From positions 35,495,404 through 35,559,403 of the forward strand of contig CM032122.1 of the NCBI GenBank assembly GCA_018894105.1: a DNA stretch of 64,000 nucleotides, written 5' to 3'. Every line of letters starts with the position of its first letter. Position 1 is the first letter of the stretch. This DNA is from Jacaranda mimosifolia. Lineage: Eukaryota; Streptophyta; Magnoliopsida; Lamiales; Bignoniaceae. The notes below the pieces were generated by a model. It searched no databases and had not been told where the DNA came from. It saw nothing but the letters and a program-made list of their open reading frames with translations. The translations under genes and the position numbers were made by a program. Shown piece after piece: positions 46,315 to 59,175 of the stretch.

Positions 46315-48331
46315 CTGTTTGGTCTTTGGAGAGCAAAAGAATAAAACAAAAAATAAATAAATAAATAAGAAATTCATGATCGACATATACTTATGGCCCG
46401 TAGTCGGCCAATGCACGTTGTCTTTTGCAGTTAATAAAGACAAATTTGCTGACTCATCAACACCCATGCATAGTCATAGACACATAAATCATAACCTTTC
46501 AGAAACTGCAAATTACTAGACGGATGTCGACATCAAATATTTCCCAACAGGCTTAAAAGGCTTTATTATTTATTAATTTTCCATTTGAAACGTGCAAAAT
46601 GTGCTTTATGGAAAAAGCCGTGAGTACAGTTGAAAAAAATTATTAAAAAAGAAAAAGAAAAAAATATAAAACACAAAGAAAGTGCAATAATTTAAGTAGT
46701 ACAAATACTTTTGTGTAACTGCACAATTTGCTTGTAACATCATGACTCAGAAATAAGAGCTCGTTTGTTTTTATTTTTTGAACTCATTTTTATTTTCTGA
46801 TGAAAATTAAAATAAAGTGCCATTAACTTCCTTTTCATTTTTATGCATATTTTCATTCTTAAAATATTCTTCTAAATAATTTTTTATATTTTCTCTCAAT
46901 TTCATTTTTAATCACTTTTTATTTTATCCTATTTATATTTACATGATTTTTAATATAAAAATACTATATTTTTTAAATACAACTCATTTTTAACCCTACA
47001 TAATCATATATTTTAAATAAAACATCCAAATAATATTTTATTTTTAAAAATATTTTTATAACTATTTTTTTACTATTTATTTTCATCAAAAAATAAAATT
47101 TCATCCATAAAATAAATTCAAACGGCCTATTAGTTTTTATAATTTTATACTCATAGGAAGAAAAAAAAAAGAAATTAGTTATATTTTCACAGATTTGCTG
47201 TCAAAAGAGTGGCTTAGGGAAAATCAATGACCGCATCGTTAATATATGTAAAACTATTTGAAAATAATAGATTGTTCTTGGCAAAATATTATTCAATGAA
47301 TGGCCAGTGCATGAGAGTAATAATTCATGAAATTTAAGAAATTTTAAGTTATTATACTTATAATATATAAAGTAATATGTTCAACAATAAATTAATTTTA
47401 TAAATAAATTATAATAAGTAAAGCTGAATTTACATCATTGTGAAAAGATACAACAACAAAAAAAAAGAAGATAACATTAGTAATAAAGTTGAAATAATAA
47501 TGTTTAAATACTTGTCACTGTATAAAATTTTGTTTTATTATTATAACACTTCAATAGTGATAAGAATAAGTGTTTATAATTATATCGTGCATAGTCAATA
47601 GTCACACGCGAATGAGGATGAAAATTGATTGATGTGATTTTGTTTTCGTTATACATAGAAAATAATTGTTAACAATGACAAATTAAATACAGATTTTTTA
47701 TTACACGTGTAAGCATTATAATTATATATGATAAAGTTCAATTTTTTGTCAGTTATATAGTATTTACAAAAGCATAATAACTATATATTTTTTAACTTCT
47801 AATTAAAAGTTAGCTATTTTGGAATATGTAGAAGTAGTGCTTTTTTCAATTTTCTAAAATTAAATAGAAAAAAATGGTAAATTGAAAATAAAAAAAGTTA
47901 GTTTCCCACATAAAATGTGAGGTTAGATATTCGAAAATAGTGAACTTCTGACTTAAATGTATATAAATAAATAAAATTAAAAATAATAAACTTGTCTTAT
48001 ATATTTTCTGCAACTTTTTGGTACTTTTATCATGAATAGTTAAATATTATATTTGACATTTTTATTTTCCAGAAATATTTAATAATCCCAAAATATCCTC
48101 GTACACTAAATCAAATTTGTAAAGATTTTTTCTCCATATGATTTCCAGCACTGATGGGTATATTAATCATTTTGTTAAATAATAAATGTTTTCAATCTTT
48201 TTTATACTGTGACTTTGATATTTCATCACTATTTTTACTCTTTTAGACCATTAATTTTTAAATAGACCAATCGGAAATATGATTTGTCCCATTAAAACAA
48301 AAACGTTAAATCATAATAGCTTTTCACTGGA
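46315..48331. other. AT-rich intergenic sequence with one MITE-like segment
   Basis: No gene. 46757-47130 has opposed ends GAGCTCGTTTG and CAAACGGCCTA that look like a decayed hAT-like MITE without a clear duplication. 47300-47780 holds degenerate TAGTGA/GTCACT-type sequence like that in the FAR introns. Confidence 0.5.
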
Positions 48332-50477
48332 AAATTCTATGGCTTTTTTATAAAAAAAATAGTAAAAAAAAAATTACAAAAATACAGCACTATTCACAAC
48401 TTTTACAATTTTATAGTAAATTGCAGTCTATGAGTGCAATTTTCAACAGTAATGAATAGTTACTGTACCCATAATTTTTTATTCTAAAAAATTTTATTTT
48501 TTTGTGTATAAATTCTTTTAGGGCTTGTTCTCCTATATTTTGAAAAAATATTTTTCAGCCCCCAAAATATTTCAAAATGCATGCACATTCTCCAATATTT
48601 TTCCCAAAATACTCTAATTTTTTACCAAGAAAATTCTCTCATAATTCACCCAAAAAGCCCAACACCCTAAAAAGCACACCTATCCTCTCATTTTCTCACT
48701 CCATCTTTCATATCAACCATTCATTACTTCACTTATATATACATATATATATACACACATATATTTTACATATATGAAAATATTAAAATTTTGCTATTTA
48801 AAAAATTCTAAAACTTATATTTACCGAAAAAATATTTAATGTAATAATTAATTAAAAATATTAAATACCTTATTATTTTTTTTTTAAATTATTGTAAATT
48901 TTTTTTTCAAAAGAAATGTTAGTTTAATAGTAATAAAAACCTTTGATTCATTTTCATTTCATTTGATATGACTCAGGTAATCCTTTCTCCTTCTCCTCCT
49001 CCTCTTCTCTTCTTCCTTTTTTTTTTTTTTTTTTTCCTTTTCTATGTTCCTTTGGCCAGCCGGCTGGCCGCACCTGCTGGTGTTGGCCAGCAGCACCAGC
49101 GTGCTGCTTTAAATTTTAATACAATTCAATATGTAGTACCACAAAATTTAACTCAATAATAATTCTAACAAAATTTGTAATTCAAATAAAAACATAACTC
49201 TAAGAAATATAACAATATATAAAACTAATATAAAATGTAATCCAAATTTCAACTAATACATAAATCATTATTTCTATTAAATCAAATTATTATACCAAAA
49301 ATAATAAATTATTATTTGAGTTTAACCAACACGTAAATCAAATTTCAACTAAAACATGATTAAGTTTTAACTAATTGAGACAAATTATATAAAATATAAT
49401 TCATAAAACTAAAACATAAATCAAATTTTAACTAAAAAATAAATAAATTTTAACTAATTGAGACAAATTATATAATACATATTTCATATAACTAAAACAT
49501 AAATCAAACTTTAATTGATGGAGATAATTAACCAAAACATAATGAATATAACTAAAACATAATTAAATTTTAGCATAATTAAAAAACTTACCTCAATCAA
49601 GCGAAATAATACACAAGTATACACCCTTCAAACCTGAAACAATAACCCAAACAATCATTTTATTTATTTATTTTTTTTACTAATTTTATTATAAAAAAAA
49701 AAAAAAGCAGATCCGGCCGCCGGTGGCCAGATCTGACCGGCCGTTGGCCAGCACCAGCAGGTGCGGCCGGCCAAAGGAACATAGAAAAGGAAAAAAAAAA
49801 AAAAAAAGGAAGAAGAGAGGAGGAGGAGGAGAATGAGAAAGGATTACCTGAGTCATATCAAATAAAATGAAAATGAACCAAAGGTTTTTATTACTATTAA
49901 ACTAACATTTCTTTTGAAAAAAAAATTTAGAATAATTTTTTTAAAAAATTAATAAGGTATTTAATATTTTTAATTAATTATTACATTAAATATTTTTTCG
50001 GTAAATATAAGTTTTAGAATTTTTTAAATAGCAAAATTTTAATATTTTCATATATGTAAAATATATGTGTGTATATATATGTATATATAAGTGAAGTAAT
50101 GAATGGTTGATATGAAAGATGGAGTGAGAAAATGAGAGGATAGGTGTGCTTTTTAGGGTGTAGGGCTTTTTGGGTGAATTATGAGAGAATTTTCTTGGTA
50201 AAAAATTAGAGTATTTTGGAAAAAATATTGGAGAATGTGCATGCATTTTGAAATATTTTGGGGGCTGAAAAATATTTTTTCAAAATATAGGAGAACAAGC
50301 CCTAAAAAAATTTATACACAAAAAAATAAAATTTTTTAGAATAAAAAATTATGGGTATAGTAACTATTCATTACTGTTGAAAATTGCACTCACAGACTTC
50401 AACTTACTATAAAATTGTAAAAATTGTGAATAGTGCCATATTTTTGTAATTTTTTTTATAAAAAAGCCAAATTCTAT
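48332..50477. mobile_element. Foldback Mutator-like element with 0.7-kb inverted arms
   Basis: A perfect 9-bp duplication AAATTCTAT flanks it (48332-48340 and 50469-50477). The element (48341-50468, 2128 bp) starts GGCTTTTTTATAAAA and ends TTTATAAAAAAGCC. Its outer arms, 48341 to about 49088 and about 49746-50468, are inverted copies of each other at well over 90 percent by eye. They stop at the shared GGCCGCACCTGCTGGTG block. The roughly 650-bp loop is AT-rich with repeated AACTAAAACATAAATCAAA-like words and no transposase. Long inverted termini and 9-bp duplications are typical of Mutator-like elements. Confidence 0.9.
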
Positions 50478-52289
50478 TCATATATCTAATCAAAAACAAG
50501 TGCTATAATTTCTATTATATCATCAATTGTTCTTTTAAAATATAGATTAATCACATAATAAGTGAATTAAGATATTTGTTTTTTTTTTATAATATTAGCT
50601 GTGGACTCGGTGTCACCCACCACATATGCCTGTAAACCTTTTTTAATCTATCCCGCACAAACACGAACACTTGATTTAATTATAATTGTATATGTTATGC
50701 GGAATTAGAGTCTGTTTGGCTTTGTTTTTTGAGGTATTTTTATTTTTTAATAAAAATAAATAATAAAAAATTAGTTATAAGTGTGAATTTGAAAATAAAA
50801 TATTATTTTAAATATTTTATTTAAAATAAAATGATTGTGTATAATTGAAATTGAGTTGTATTTGGACATTATATTATTTTTATATTAAAAATTATGCAAA
50901 TAAAAATATGAAAAAATAAAATATGAAAATAAAGAGGGTGCCTAAGAACGTATTGAAAATAAAAATACTTGTGTAAATAAAAAAAAAAAATGATATTTTT
51001 TTATTTTTATTTTTTAAAAAAATAAAAATGTATTTTGCAAACAAAACCAGGCGGACAGTCAAGGAATATGGTATGATGCACGTTCGTATGCAATAAGGCA
51101 TGACGTAAGCGTAGATTTTTGTTGATTTGGAGCACGCGTTATTCATGGGATTTGACCCTTTCCCCATCGTCATCGTCCTGCTTCCTTCCTCACCAACTCT
51201 CATTTTCACGAGCTGTCCAGGAACCCTGAAAAAAGACACACGAAGGTAATTGAGTGGTCATTTCTGCTATTATTTTGAAACGATTGTTTTCAGAAAACTA
51301 AATTATAATATAATATAGATGGACGGATTGTAAAATTCCACCTCCATCAATAGAATTGACATTTTATTTTGGAAAAAATATATATAAGAAATATTTTTAA
51401 GAATAGATAGTATTCTTATTGAAGAATGTATTCTATAAATATATTAGATATTTCACTTTAAGAAAGTATGTTTGGTCTATTATTTGTTTTTTTAATGTGA
51501 AATCAAATGCATTGTTTTAGAAGTATGGTATAGAATTTGAAAATAGAGCTGGCATTAGAAGTAAGGTGCGAAAAAGTATTTTCTTTAAAAACATATCATT
51601 GGAATATTTTATAATTAAACATGCTGAATCTAACCTTTTTTTTTAAGAAAATATTTAGGAAAAATGGTATTAATACATTGTAATTCAGCACTAGGTATAT
51701 CCGTGTGAGTTCTTGATGGAATGTACCTATTCCCAATCCAAGCTTTTTTCTACGGGAAGGAGTTCCCTGAGGCCTCTATGAAGATATAATAGTCTTAGAT
51801 TCTTCGATCAATATTATCGAAACGATCAGTTTTGCAAGCACATACTTAATAAAGATGGTTTAAACAAATCTTATTTGTCTTGAGACTTATGTGATACGCA
51901 CATTAAAATTATTTGTATTCGAATCAATAAGTTGAATTTTTTTTATCAATTGAGTTTGCATATTAATTTGACATTTCATTTGGAGAAAATATACTTATCT
52001 TACTTATTTTTAAATATAAACTAAAGAGTATTATCCCAAGATATGCTTCAAACTTTTCAAAAAAATATTGTGTACATTTCAAAAATAAGATTGAAAATTA
52101 AGGTCTAAGGTACAAAAATATTTTTATTTTTTCCAAATGGATTTTAAAAAATAATCTAAAAAGTGGGCGAAAAGAAATACAAAAACGTTTTTTTTAAAGA
52201 AAAATAATCTAAATTATGGGAGCCCACAATTTTATGACCACACACAATATGAAGTGAAATATAATAAGTTGAATAGAACAATCAAACAA
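50478..52289. other. Upstream region of the CYP94C-like gene
   Basis: No gene. 50710-51056 looks like a MITE, with opposed ends GTCTGTTTGGCTTTGTTTT and AACAAAACCAGGCGGAC and a TTTTTATTTTTTAA-rich middle, but I see no clear target duplication. I saw no CACGTG G-box between 51060 and 52383. A CACGCG lies near 51133. Confidence 0.55.
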
Positions 52290-52297
52290 TATAAAAT
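52290..52297 (+). promoter_or_regulatory. Probable TATA box of the CYP94C-like gene
   Basis: TATAAAAT lies 94 bp before the ATG. A CT-rich leader (CTTTCTTTGATC...CTCTCTCTC) follows at about 52347-52380. Confidence 0.55.
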
Positions 52298-52383
52298 CAC
52301 AGCCCACAATTGTCCTGCTCATCCTCATTCCCTCCAGAGCCCTGCCTCTTTCTTTGATCTTTACCCCTTCTCTCTCTCTATCA

Positions 52384-53895
52384 ATGGCTTTTGAAGCTTC
52401 TTTAACTCTGCTACAACTGAATTTCAGTTTCCTATTCTTCACTTTCACAACCCTTTTCTTTGTTTTCTCAATCTTGGCCCTCATTCTGAGGCTGAAGCCA
52501 TGGTGTAGCTGTGAAACTTGCCAATGCTTTCTCAATTCAAGCTGGTCCTTGGAGTTCAACAATCTCTGCGACTGGTACTCCCATCTTCTGGAAAATTCGC
52601 CGACCGGAACAATTCATGTTCACGTGCTCGGTAATGTTATCACAGCCAACCATGGAAACGTCGAGTACATGCTCAAAACGAGGTTTGACAATTACCCAAA
52701 GGGCAAGCAATTTTCTGCTATTCTAGGCGATCTTTTGGGTAGAGGGATTTTCAATGTTGATGGTGATTTATGGAGGTTTCAGCGGAATATTGCGGGTCTT
52801 GAACTGGGCAACCTTTCTGTGAGATCGTATGCTTTTGATATAATCACCTCAGAAATCCATTCCAGGCTCATTCCCCTGCTATCATCTGCTGCTGATGAAG
52901 AAGATGATAAAACTCTAATTCTTGATTTACAGGACATTTTTCGGAGATTTTCTTTCGACAGCATCTGCAGATTCTTATTCGGTTTAGATCCCGGGTGCTT
53001 GAAACTGTCGCTTCCCATATCAGAATTCGCCTTGGCTTTTGATCTTGCGTCAAAGCTGTCGGCAGAAAGGGCCATTACTGTATCTCCATTGGTTTGGAAG
53101 CTGAAGAGGCTTCTCAATTTGGGCTCAGAAAAACAACTCAAGGAAGCCATTAAATCAGTTCACGAGTTGGCAGAAGGGGTCATAAAGTATAGAAGAGACA
53201 ACATGGCTGTCTCAGCCTCGGACCTTTTGTCTCGTTTCATGGGCACAATCGAAGACGACGAGTTTCTCCGCGATATTATCATAAGCTTTCTTTTGGCGGG
53301 CCGGGACACTGTCGCCTCGGCCCTAACCAGTTTCTTCTGGCTACTGAGCGAAAATACAAAGGCTATTCAGTCCATTCGCCAAGAATCGGAACGGGTGATG
53401 GGCCCCGGGGGAGCTCAAAAAATCGCGAGTTTTGATCAGCTACGAGAAATGCATTATTTGCAAGCGGCGGTGCACGAGAGCATGAGGCTGTTTCCGCCGG
53501 TGCAATTCGACTCCAAGTTCTGTGAGGAAGACGATGTTCTTCCGGATGGTACATTTGTTGGGAGGGGGACTAGGGTTACGTACCACCCGTATGCCATGGG
53601 GAGAATGAAGAGAATCTGGGGCCCTGATTGTCTTGAATTTAAGCCTGAGCGGTGGCTGCAGGGTGGGGTTTTTAAGATGGAGAATCCATTCAAGTACCCG
53701 GTGTTTCAAGCCGGGCCTAGGGTTTGTTTGGGCAAGGAAATGGCATTGGTGGAGATGAAAACCATGGCCTTGTCAATCATCAGGCAATTTGATATCCAAG
53801 TAGCCTTGCCGGGTCAGGCTCCGAAGTTCATGCCCGGTCTGACGGCAACGCTTAGAGGTGGCCTACCAGTCATAGTTCGACACAGAAAACACTAG
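52384..53895 (+). CDS. CYP94C1: Cytochrome P450 of the CYP94C1 type, jasmonoyl-isoleucine/fatty-acid omega-oxidase
   Basis: An intronless ORF of 503 residues. In Arabidopsis, CYP94C1 oxidises the omega carbon of jasmonoyl-L-isoleucine to the 12-carboxy form in the endoplasmic reticulum, switching off the hormone; fatty acids are alternative substrates. The N-terminus has a long hydrophobic anchor (about residues 8-36), then CSCETCQCFLNSSW, which resembles the family. Further marks are GDLLGRGIFNVDGDLWRFQR, the I-helix LLAGRDT (304-309), the ExxR ESMR (365-368), KPERW (420-424), and the haem loop FQAGPRVCLG with C448 as iron ligand. PPVQFDSKF and GLTATLRGGLPV near the end also match the CYP94C pattern as I know it. 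First ATG chosen; upstream codons are open only from a TTG. Subfamily assignment is from remembered family sequence, not from a search. Confidence 0.9.
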   Translation: MAFEASLTLLQLNFSFLFFTFTTLFFVFSILALILRLKPWCSCETCQCFLNSSWSLEFNNLCDWYSHLLENSPTGTIHVHVLGNVITANHGNVEYMLKTRFDNYPKGKQFSAILGDLLGRGIFNVDGDLWRFQRNIAGLELGNLSVRSYAFDIITSEIHSRLIPLLSSAADEEDDKTLILDLQDIFRRFSFDSICRFLFGLDPGCLKLSLPISEFALAFDLASKLSAERAITVSPLVWKLKRLLNLGSEKQLKEAIKSVHELAEGVIKYRRDNMAVSASDLLSRFMGTIEDDEFLRDIIISFLLAGRDTVASALTSFFWLLSENTKAIQSIRQESERVMGPGGAQKIASFDQLREMHYLQAAVHESMRLFPPVQFDSKFCEEDDVLPDGTFVGRGTRVTYHPYAMGRMKRIWGPDCLEFKPERWLQGGVFKMENPFKYPVFQAGPRVCLGKEMALVEMKTMALSIIRQFDIQVALPGQAPKFMPGLTATLRGGLPVIVRHRKH

Positions 53896-56809
53896 CAAAT
53901 GGTATTACTCTAAATATGGCAACATAAGTTCATGTAATTGACAAGTGTGCCTCGTAAACCCACTTTGGATCCTCTATTTCGTTCGTTTTTTATCTTTTAT
54001 TCCAATATGATGTATATATACCAAGTATATTTAGTTCTCAATTAATTATTTTTATAAGAAAATATTTAATACACGTGTCATACATTCATGCAATGAAATA
54101 GGAGATGAAACATATATTGGAATAGAGGGTCTAAACTGTCATAAACCTAAGGTTTTTCTCAAGCAATTGATATTCAAATATTAGATCTCGCACATACAAG
54201 TATGATGTTGATATTATTAATCAATCGACTACTCAATTTTCTATCAGCCATAGTTCAAGTATTGAATAAGAATGTAACAATATACACCCATGTAATTGAC
54301 ACAAATAAATTATATTATTATATATATGTACATAACTATGTATATTGATACATATGAGAGTCATATCATATATATCAAAATTATAAATAACAACTCACAA
54401 TGTAAATATATATTCTTTATCAAACAAACAATCCTTGGCATGTGAAATTTTCCAATCCTCCATGGCATTTCACAATTGTCATGCATGAATGTAATTAACA
54501 CAAATTCTTTATTGGGGTCAAATTGAAAAGTTGATACATGACTTGTAATTTTATGACTTCAAATCTCCATGTTAATCAAACAAATTGATTCTTGAATCTT
54601 GAGGTGTTTTGTGTAAAAAAAGAGAACTTTAGGAGTAAGGGTGTAATTATAGGAAATGTACCCATATCTCATACAATGCTTTTTATGGATAGAGAAGTAC
54701 AGATGAATCATAGCATGATATCTACACTGTTTCCAATTATGATTGTTAATGGTTGGGATTAGAATAAGTTCATATGGGGAGTAAGATACAATGTACTTGT
54801 GATATGCTTCTTAATTTATTCACTTAGACTTCCGATATCTTTTGTATTAAAAACACTTGAGAAAGATTCCCAAATAAGAGTGGATCATGAGATCATTAAT
54901 TTTTACTATAATTGTGGGTGTTTGTGGTCGATTTATTGAAAAATATAGTATTCTCGTATCCTACTTAAGTTGTCATCGTCTAACATGTACTATGGCATTT
55001 ATAATGTGTGTAGTAATAAATGATATTGAAAATGATGGTCCGAAGTTAATGTTTTAACTTGAATTGGAACAGAATATAATTAATCCGCCTAAGGGCTGCA
55101 CGTGATTTTGCTTAATTTGGTTGTTTAGGTGATTAGAAAAATCATTGAGAAGAGAGATTAATAAAGTGTTACATGAAATTTTATTAATCTAATAAAGATT
55201 AGTGATATTAAGTTTAGAAAATTCTGAACTAACAAAAGTCCAGTACCCATCCGGCCCCACCCTCCCCACCCCTAATTGAAAAGAAGAAGGAGAAAAACCT
55301 TTTCGATCCCATTTTATATACATGGAATCAAATGATTATATTGATTTTATTTATGTAACCATACCAATTAAATTAACACATAAAAAATGAAGATCATCAC
55401 TTTTTATTTTTTTTCACTTCCCTTTCTATGTTTTTCCATAAATAGTTTCCCTACTCAAGAAAATGCATAGGTTCAAGAGATAAAAATATGCTTTGAACTT
55501 TGCAGAAAGAAAGAGGGAGAAAGAAGAAATTATTTTCTTGTAAAAGTGACAAACTCTCTTATTATTCACAATGAATACTGTATTTGAACCTTAAATTTTA
55601 AACATTAAAAGAATATCAAAAAGTAAAATAGATAATTTAATTATGCATTTTTCCCCGCTTTTAGAAGAATTCGATACAATACTAAGAATATACTGACAGA
55701 TAAAGTGAATTCGATGCCGGACAACTTTGTACACTTAAAAAAACAGAATGCTTTTTAGATTATGGCCGGTGGAAAATAGGAAAAAAAAAATTATCAAAGA
55801 AAAGATTCAATAGAAAAACTAATTATCATTTAAAATGAAAATGTTCCTTTTTTAAATAAAAAAAATGCTAAGTAAAACCCGAGAATCAAACATGATGCAT
55901 AAGTGGGTTATGATATATATATAATAATGGAATATGAGGGTGAATGTAATGCATTGGCATATATACCTAGGGAAGCAAAATGGGATTTTTACAATCTATT
56001 TTTTAATTTGTGCAACAAGACTTAAGAAAGGTGTCCAAGTGGCCAAGTGTTCAGATTACTACCACTAATTATGGTATAAAATTAACGTTTGCCAGTCATG
56101 AGATTGTCACAAAAGAAAGAAAGAGAAGTTGGGATTGGTTTTAAATTTTAATAAAATTGCACGTATACGACCACACTATGCCTTTTTCTTATCCAAAGTC
56201 ATGGGTTTCGTATATGGCTACAAGCCCACAAATCGATCGTGCAAGTGTTGGCCGATGAGTCAATTATCATTTTATGTCGGTTCATGGAATTGTCGATTTT
56301 TAAAGTCTCATCCATATTCCATATGTAGATTAGCCATTAGCACTTTATGTTCCCAATTCCCCATGTGAAGTGGCTACGGGAATAATGGGTAGTGTTTTCC
56401 CATTTATTATAGATATTTTTGGTTAGGTCTAGGTTTGCATTTTGGGTTAAAAGTAAATTCCATTTTATCCATTGGGTGTTATTTAATAGGATTTTGAGTT
56501 AGTGAATTTATTTAAAATATTATAAAATAAAATACTAATATTATTATATATAATTTTATTTTAAAGGAGTTCAATTAAAATTGTGCATAAGCAAACCTAA
56601 AGAAAGACCCTGTTGAGCTTTACTCTAGCTCAACTTTGTGAATGACTTGAGAGGTGTAGGATAAGTGGGAGCTGAAATGTAAAAGTAAAATACCACTACT
56701 TTTAATGTTATTTTACTTATTCTGTGAATCGAAGGTGGGCACTACCCCTCTTTTTGGACCCAAGGCTCGCCTCGGCTGGCCAATTCAGGTGGAAGACATT
56801 GTCAGGTGG
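53896..56809. other. Intergenic region after the P450 gene, no gene recognised
   Basis: AT-rich. 53967-54133 is a copy of the short palindromic element, with opposed ends GGATCCTCTATT and AATAGAGGGTCT. No open frame here has family features, including 56129-56368. Confidence 0.6.
53967..54133. mobile_element. Short dispersed palindromic element, copy near the P450 gene
   Basis: About 167 bp with inverted ends GGA(T/C)CCTCTATT. It shares the core AATTATTTTTATAAGAAAATATTTAATACACGTGTCAT with copies upstream of FAR A and B and downstream of B. Confidence 0.6.
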
Positions 56810-56814
56810 AGATT

Positions 56815-57699
56815 TGTCACGCCCCAACTTAGCAAAATAACATAATTTTTATACAAAAACCAACTTAATAAGAGACTACAACTTGAAAGTTGGTCCTTAT
56901 CTCTTGATCTTGCTAATTCTCCTCCATATATGAAAATATCAACAAAAAGAGTGAGCTCAAAAGCCCAACAAGCATTTTACATATATTTAAGATGCAAAAT
57001 ATTCAAAATATCTTATAATCAACATGACCATGAGACTATATACCCAAAAATCGGTGGACAAACTACCGTCATATTAAAATTCACAAAGTATTCGAAACTA
57101 GTTTCGAGTCGGTATTTCAAAGATTCGTATCGCATAGATTCCATATCATATAGCAAAGTGTTATAGTCAACATGGTTATGCAAAAGAACATATTCTCATA
57201 TTAAGAATTATGAACATTGCAAACCTTAAACATATATAAAATACTCACATTGTAAATTCTTATTATAAAACTAAGTAAAAACACTCTTCAAGAATCTTCC
57301 TCTCCTAATCCTTTTCCCAATACTTTCTCTCCCTCTTCTAACATTTTCTAACCTCATAAGATATGTATGTTTCCATATATTCCCAACATATATATAGGCA
57401 ATTGTGTAACTTACAAATTAATTCTCACTATTCCCCAATAATACACCACTCTTCTCATTCTTAAATAAGATGCACATTTACATATACTTGCATAAATAAG
57501 CTATTACTCTATATTCCTCCACTATTTCATAATTACTACCCACTATCTTCCTCATTCTTAAGTGATACCACTTCACATTCCATTTGTAACTTATAACCAT
57601 AATTTTAAGAATAAAAGTTCACTAATTGTCATCACTCAATTGAGTTTAGAAAATTAATTTTTTATTATTATAGTTTTTATTATTCATTGGGGCATTACA
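56815..57699 (-). repeat. 3' LTR of the short retrotransposon
   Basis: 885 bp, direct copy of 58304-59175. The two differ by scattered substitutions and an indel of about 15 bp near their right ends. Confidence 0.9.
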
Positions 57700-58303
57700 A
57701 ACACCCCTCCTTCAAAACGCGACGTCCTCATCGCAGTGAGCACTATTCAAATCCATCACCAGATATCGGGATTCTAGAGGTGGCCCAAAAACTAACTTAC
57801 TACTAGATTTGGATGTGATGTCCACCATATCATCAATAGTACCAATAATTTCATAACAATTGCATCAAGTTTCCTTAATAACTCGCTTGAGTTCCTTACG
57901 AGTCATAGACAAAGCTTTCTTAAGTTCTTCATTGTCATGATTAACTTTTTCTAATTCCTTCCGAAATGCAAAATTCTCTCCTTGATCATGTTTTCTTTGA
58001 ATGAACGACGATTATATAGAATGTTACAAACATCTTGTCTTATAATAAAGGGGTAACCTTTCTAGATGGACTTTCCACTTCATTTAAAGAACTCATGGCC
58101 CTCAAATGTATTTTTGTGAGGTCCTAGAACTGTCTTGGCAGAAGATCTAGATTGAGATAATGCCATACCTACACAAAAATAGCTAGGTGATTAATCTAAA
58201 ATAATAATAGTTCAAATATTCATCTCTCCAAATGAAACAACTTAGACAGATAAATTAAACCTTATCTTGCTACTTAGGTCTAACCTATTGCTCTGATACC
58301 ATT

Positions 58304-59175
58304 TCTCATGCCCCAGCTTAGCAAAATAACCTAATTTTTATACATAAATCAACTTAATAAGAGACTACAACTTGAAAGTTGCTCATTATCTCTTGATCTT
58401 GCTAATTTTCCTCCATATTTGAAAATATCAACAAAAAGAATGAGCTCAAAAGCCCAGCAAGTATTTTACATATATTTAAGATGCAAAATATTCAAAATAT
58501 CTTATAATTAACATGACCATGAGACTATAACACCCAAAAATCAGTGGACAAACCACCGTCATATCAAAATTTACAAAGTATTCGAAACTAGTTTTGGGCT
58601 GGTATATTCAAAGATTCGTATCGCATAGATTCCATATCATATAGCAAAGTATTATAGTCAACATGGCTATGAAAAAGAACATATTCTCATATTAAGAATT
58701 ATGAACATTTCAAACCTTAAACATAAATAAAATACTCACCTTGCAAATTCTTATTATAAAACTAAGTAAAAACAGTCTTCAATAATCTTCATCTCCTAAT
58801 CCTTTCCCCAATACTTTCTCTTCCTCTTCTAACATTTTCTAACCTCATAAGATATGTATGTTTCCACATATTCCCAACACATATATAGGCAATTGTGTAG
58901 CTTACAAATTAATTCTCACTATTCCTCAACAATACACCACTCTTCCCATTCTTAAATAAGATGCACATTTACATATACTTGCATAAATAAGCTATTACTC
59001 TATATTCCTCCACTATTTCATAATTACTACCCACTATCTTCCTCATTCTTAAGTGATACCACTTCATATTCCATTTGTAACTTATAACCATAATTTTAAG
59101 AATAAAAGTTCACTAATTGTCATCACTTAATTGAGTTTAGAAAATTAATTTTTTATTATTCTTTGGGGCATTACA
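58304..59175 (-). repeat. 5' LTR of the short retrotransposon
   Basis: 872 bp, next to the inverse primer-binding site at 58289-58301. Confidence 0.9.

Larger units (their letters stand above)
56815..59175 (-). mobile_element. Short non-autonomous LTR retrotransposon
   Basis: Two direct repeats of 885 and 872 bp (56815-57699 and 58304-59175) bracket about 600 bp. On the minus strand each LTR starts TGTAATGCCCCA and ends near GGGGC(G/A)TGA. Directly inside the right LTR is TGCTCTGATACCA (58289-58301), the inverse of the TGGTATCAGAGC primer site for initiator tRNA-Met. Directly inside the left LTR is, on the minus strand, the purine tract GAAGGAGGGGTGTT (57700-57713). So the element runs right to left. 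The flanks GGAGA and GGAGT may be a decayed target duplication. The interior reads only as a short broken frame starting MALSQSRSSAKTVLG, with no pol. Confidence 0.9.

Noticed and set aside
46757..47130. MITE-like pair of ends GAGCTCGTTTG / CAAACGGCCTA
   Set aside because: Kept only as a remark within the intergenic entry, because no target duplication could be found.
52354..52383. Ten-codon N-terminal extension of the P450
   Set aside because: The extension begins at TTG, not ATG. The ATG at 52384 gives a normal P450 N-terminus.
52779..53709. Antisense open frames inside the P450 gene
   Set aside because: They are shadows of a GC-richer coding sequence and show no family features.
56129..56368. 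79-codon open frame between P450 and the short retrotransposon
   Set aside because: No similarity I recognise, no codon bias, and isolated in AT-rich sequence.
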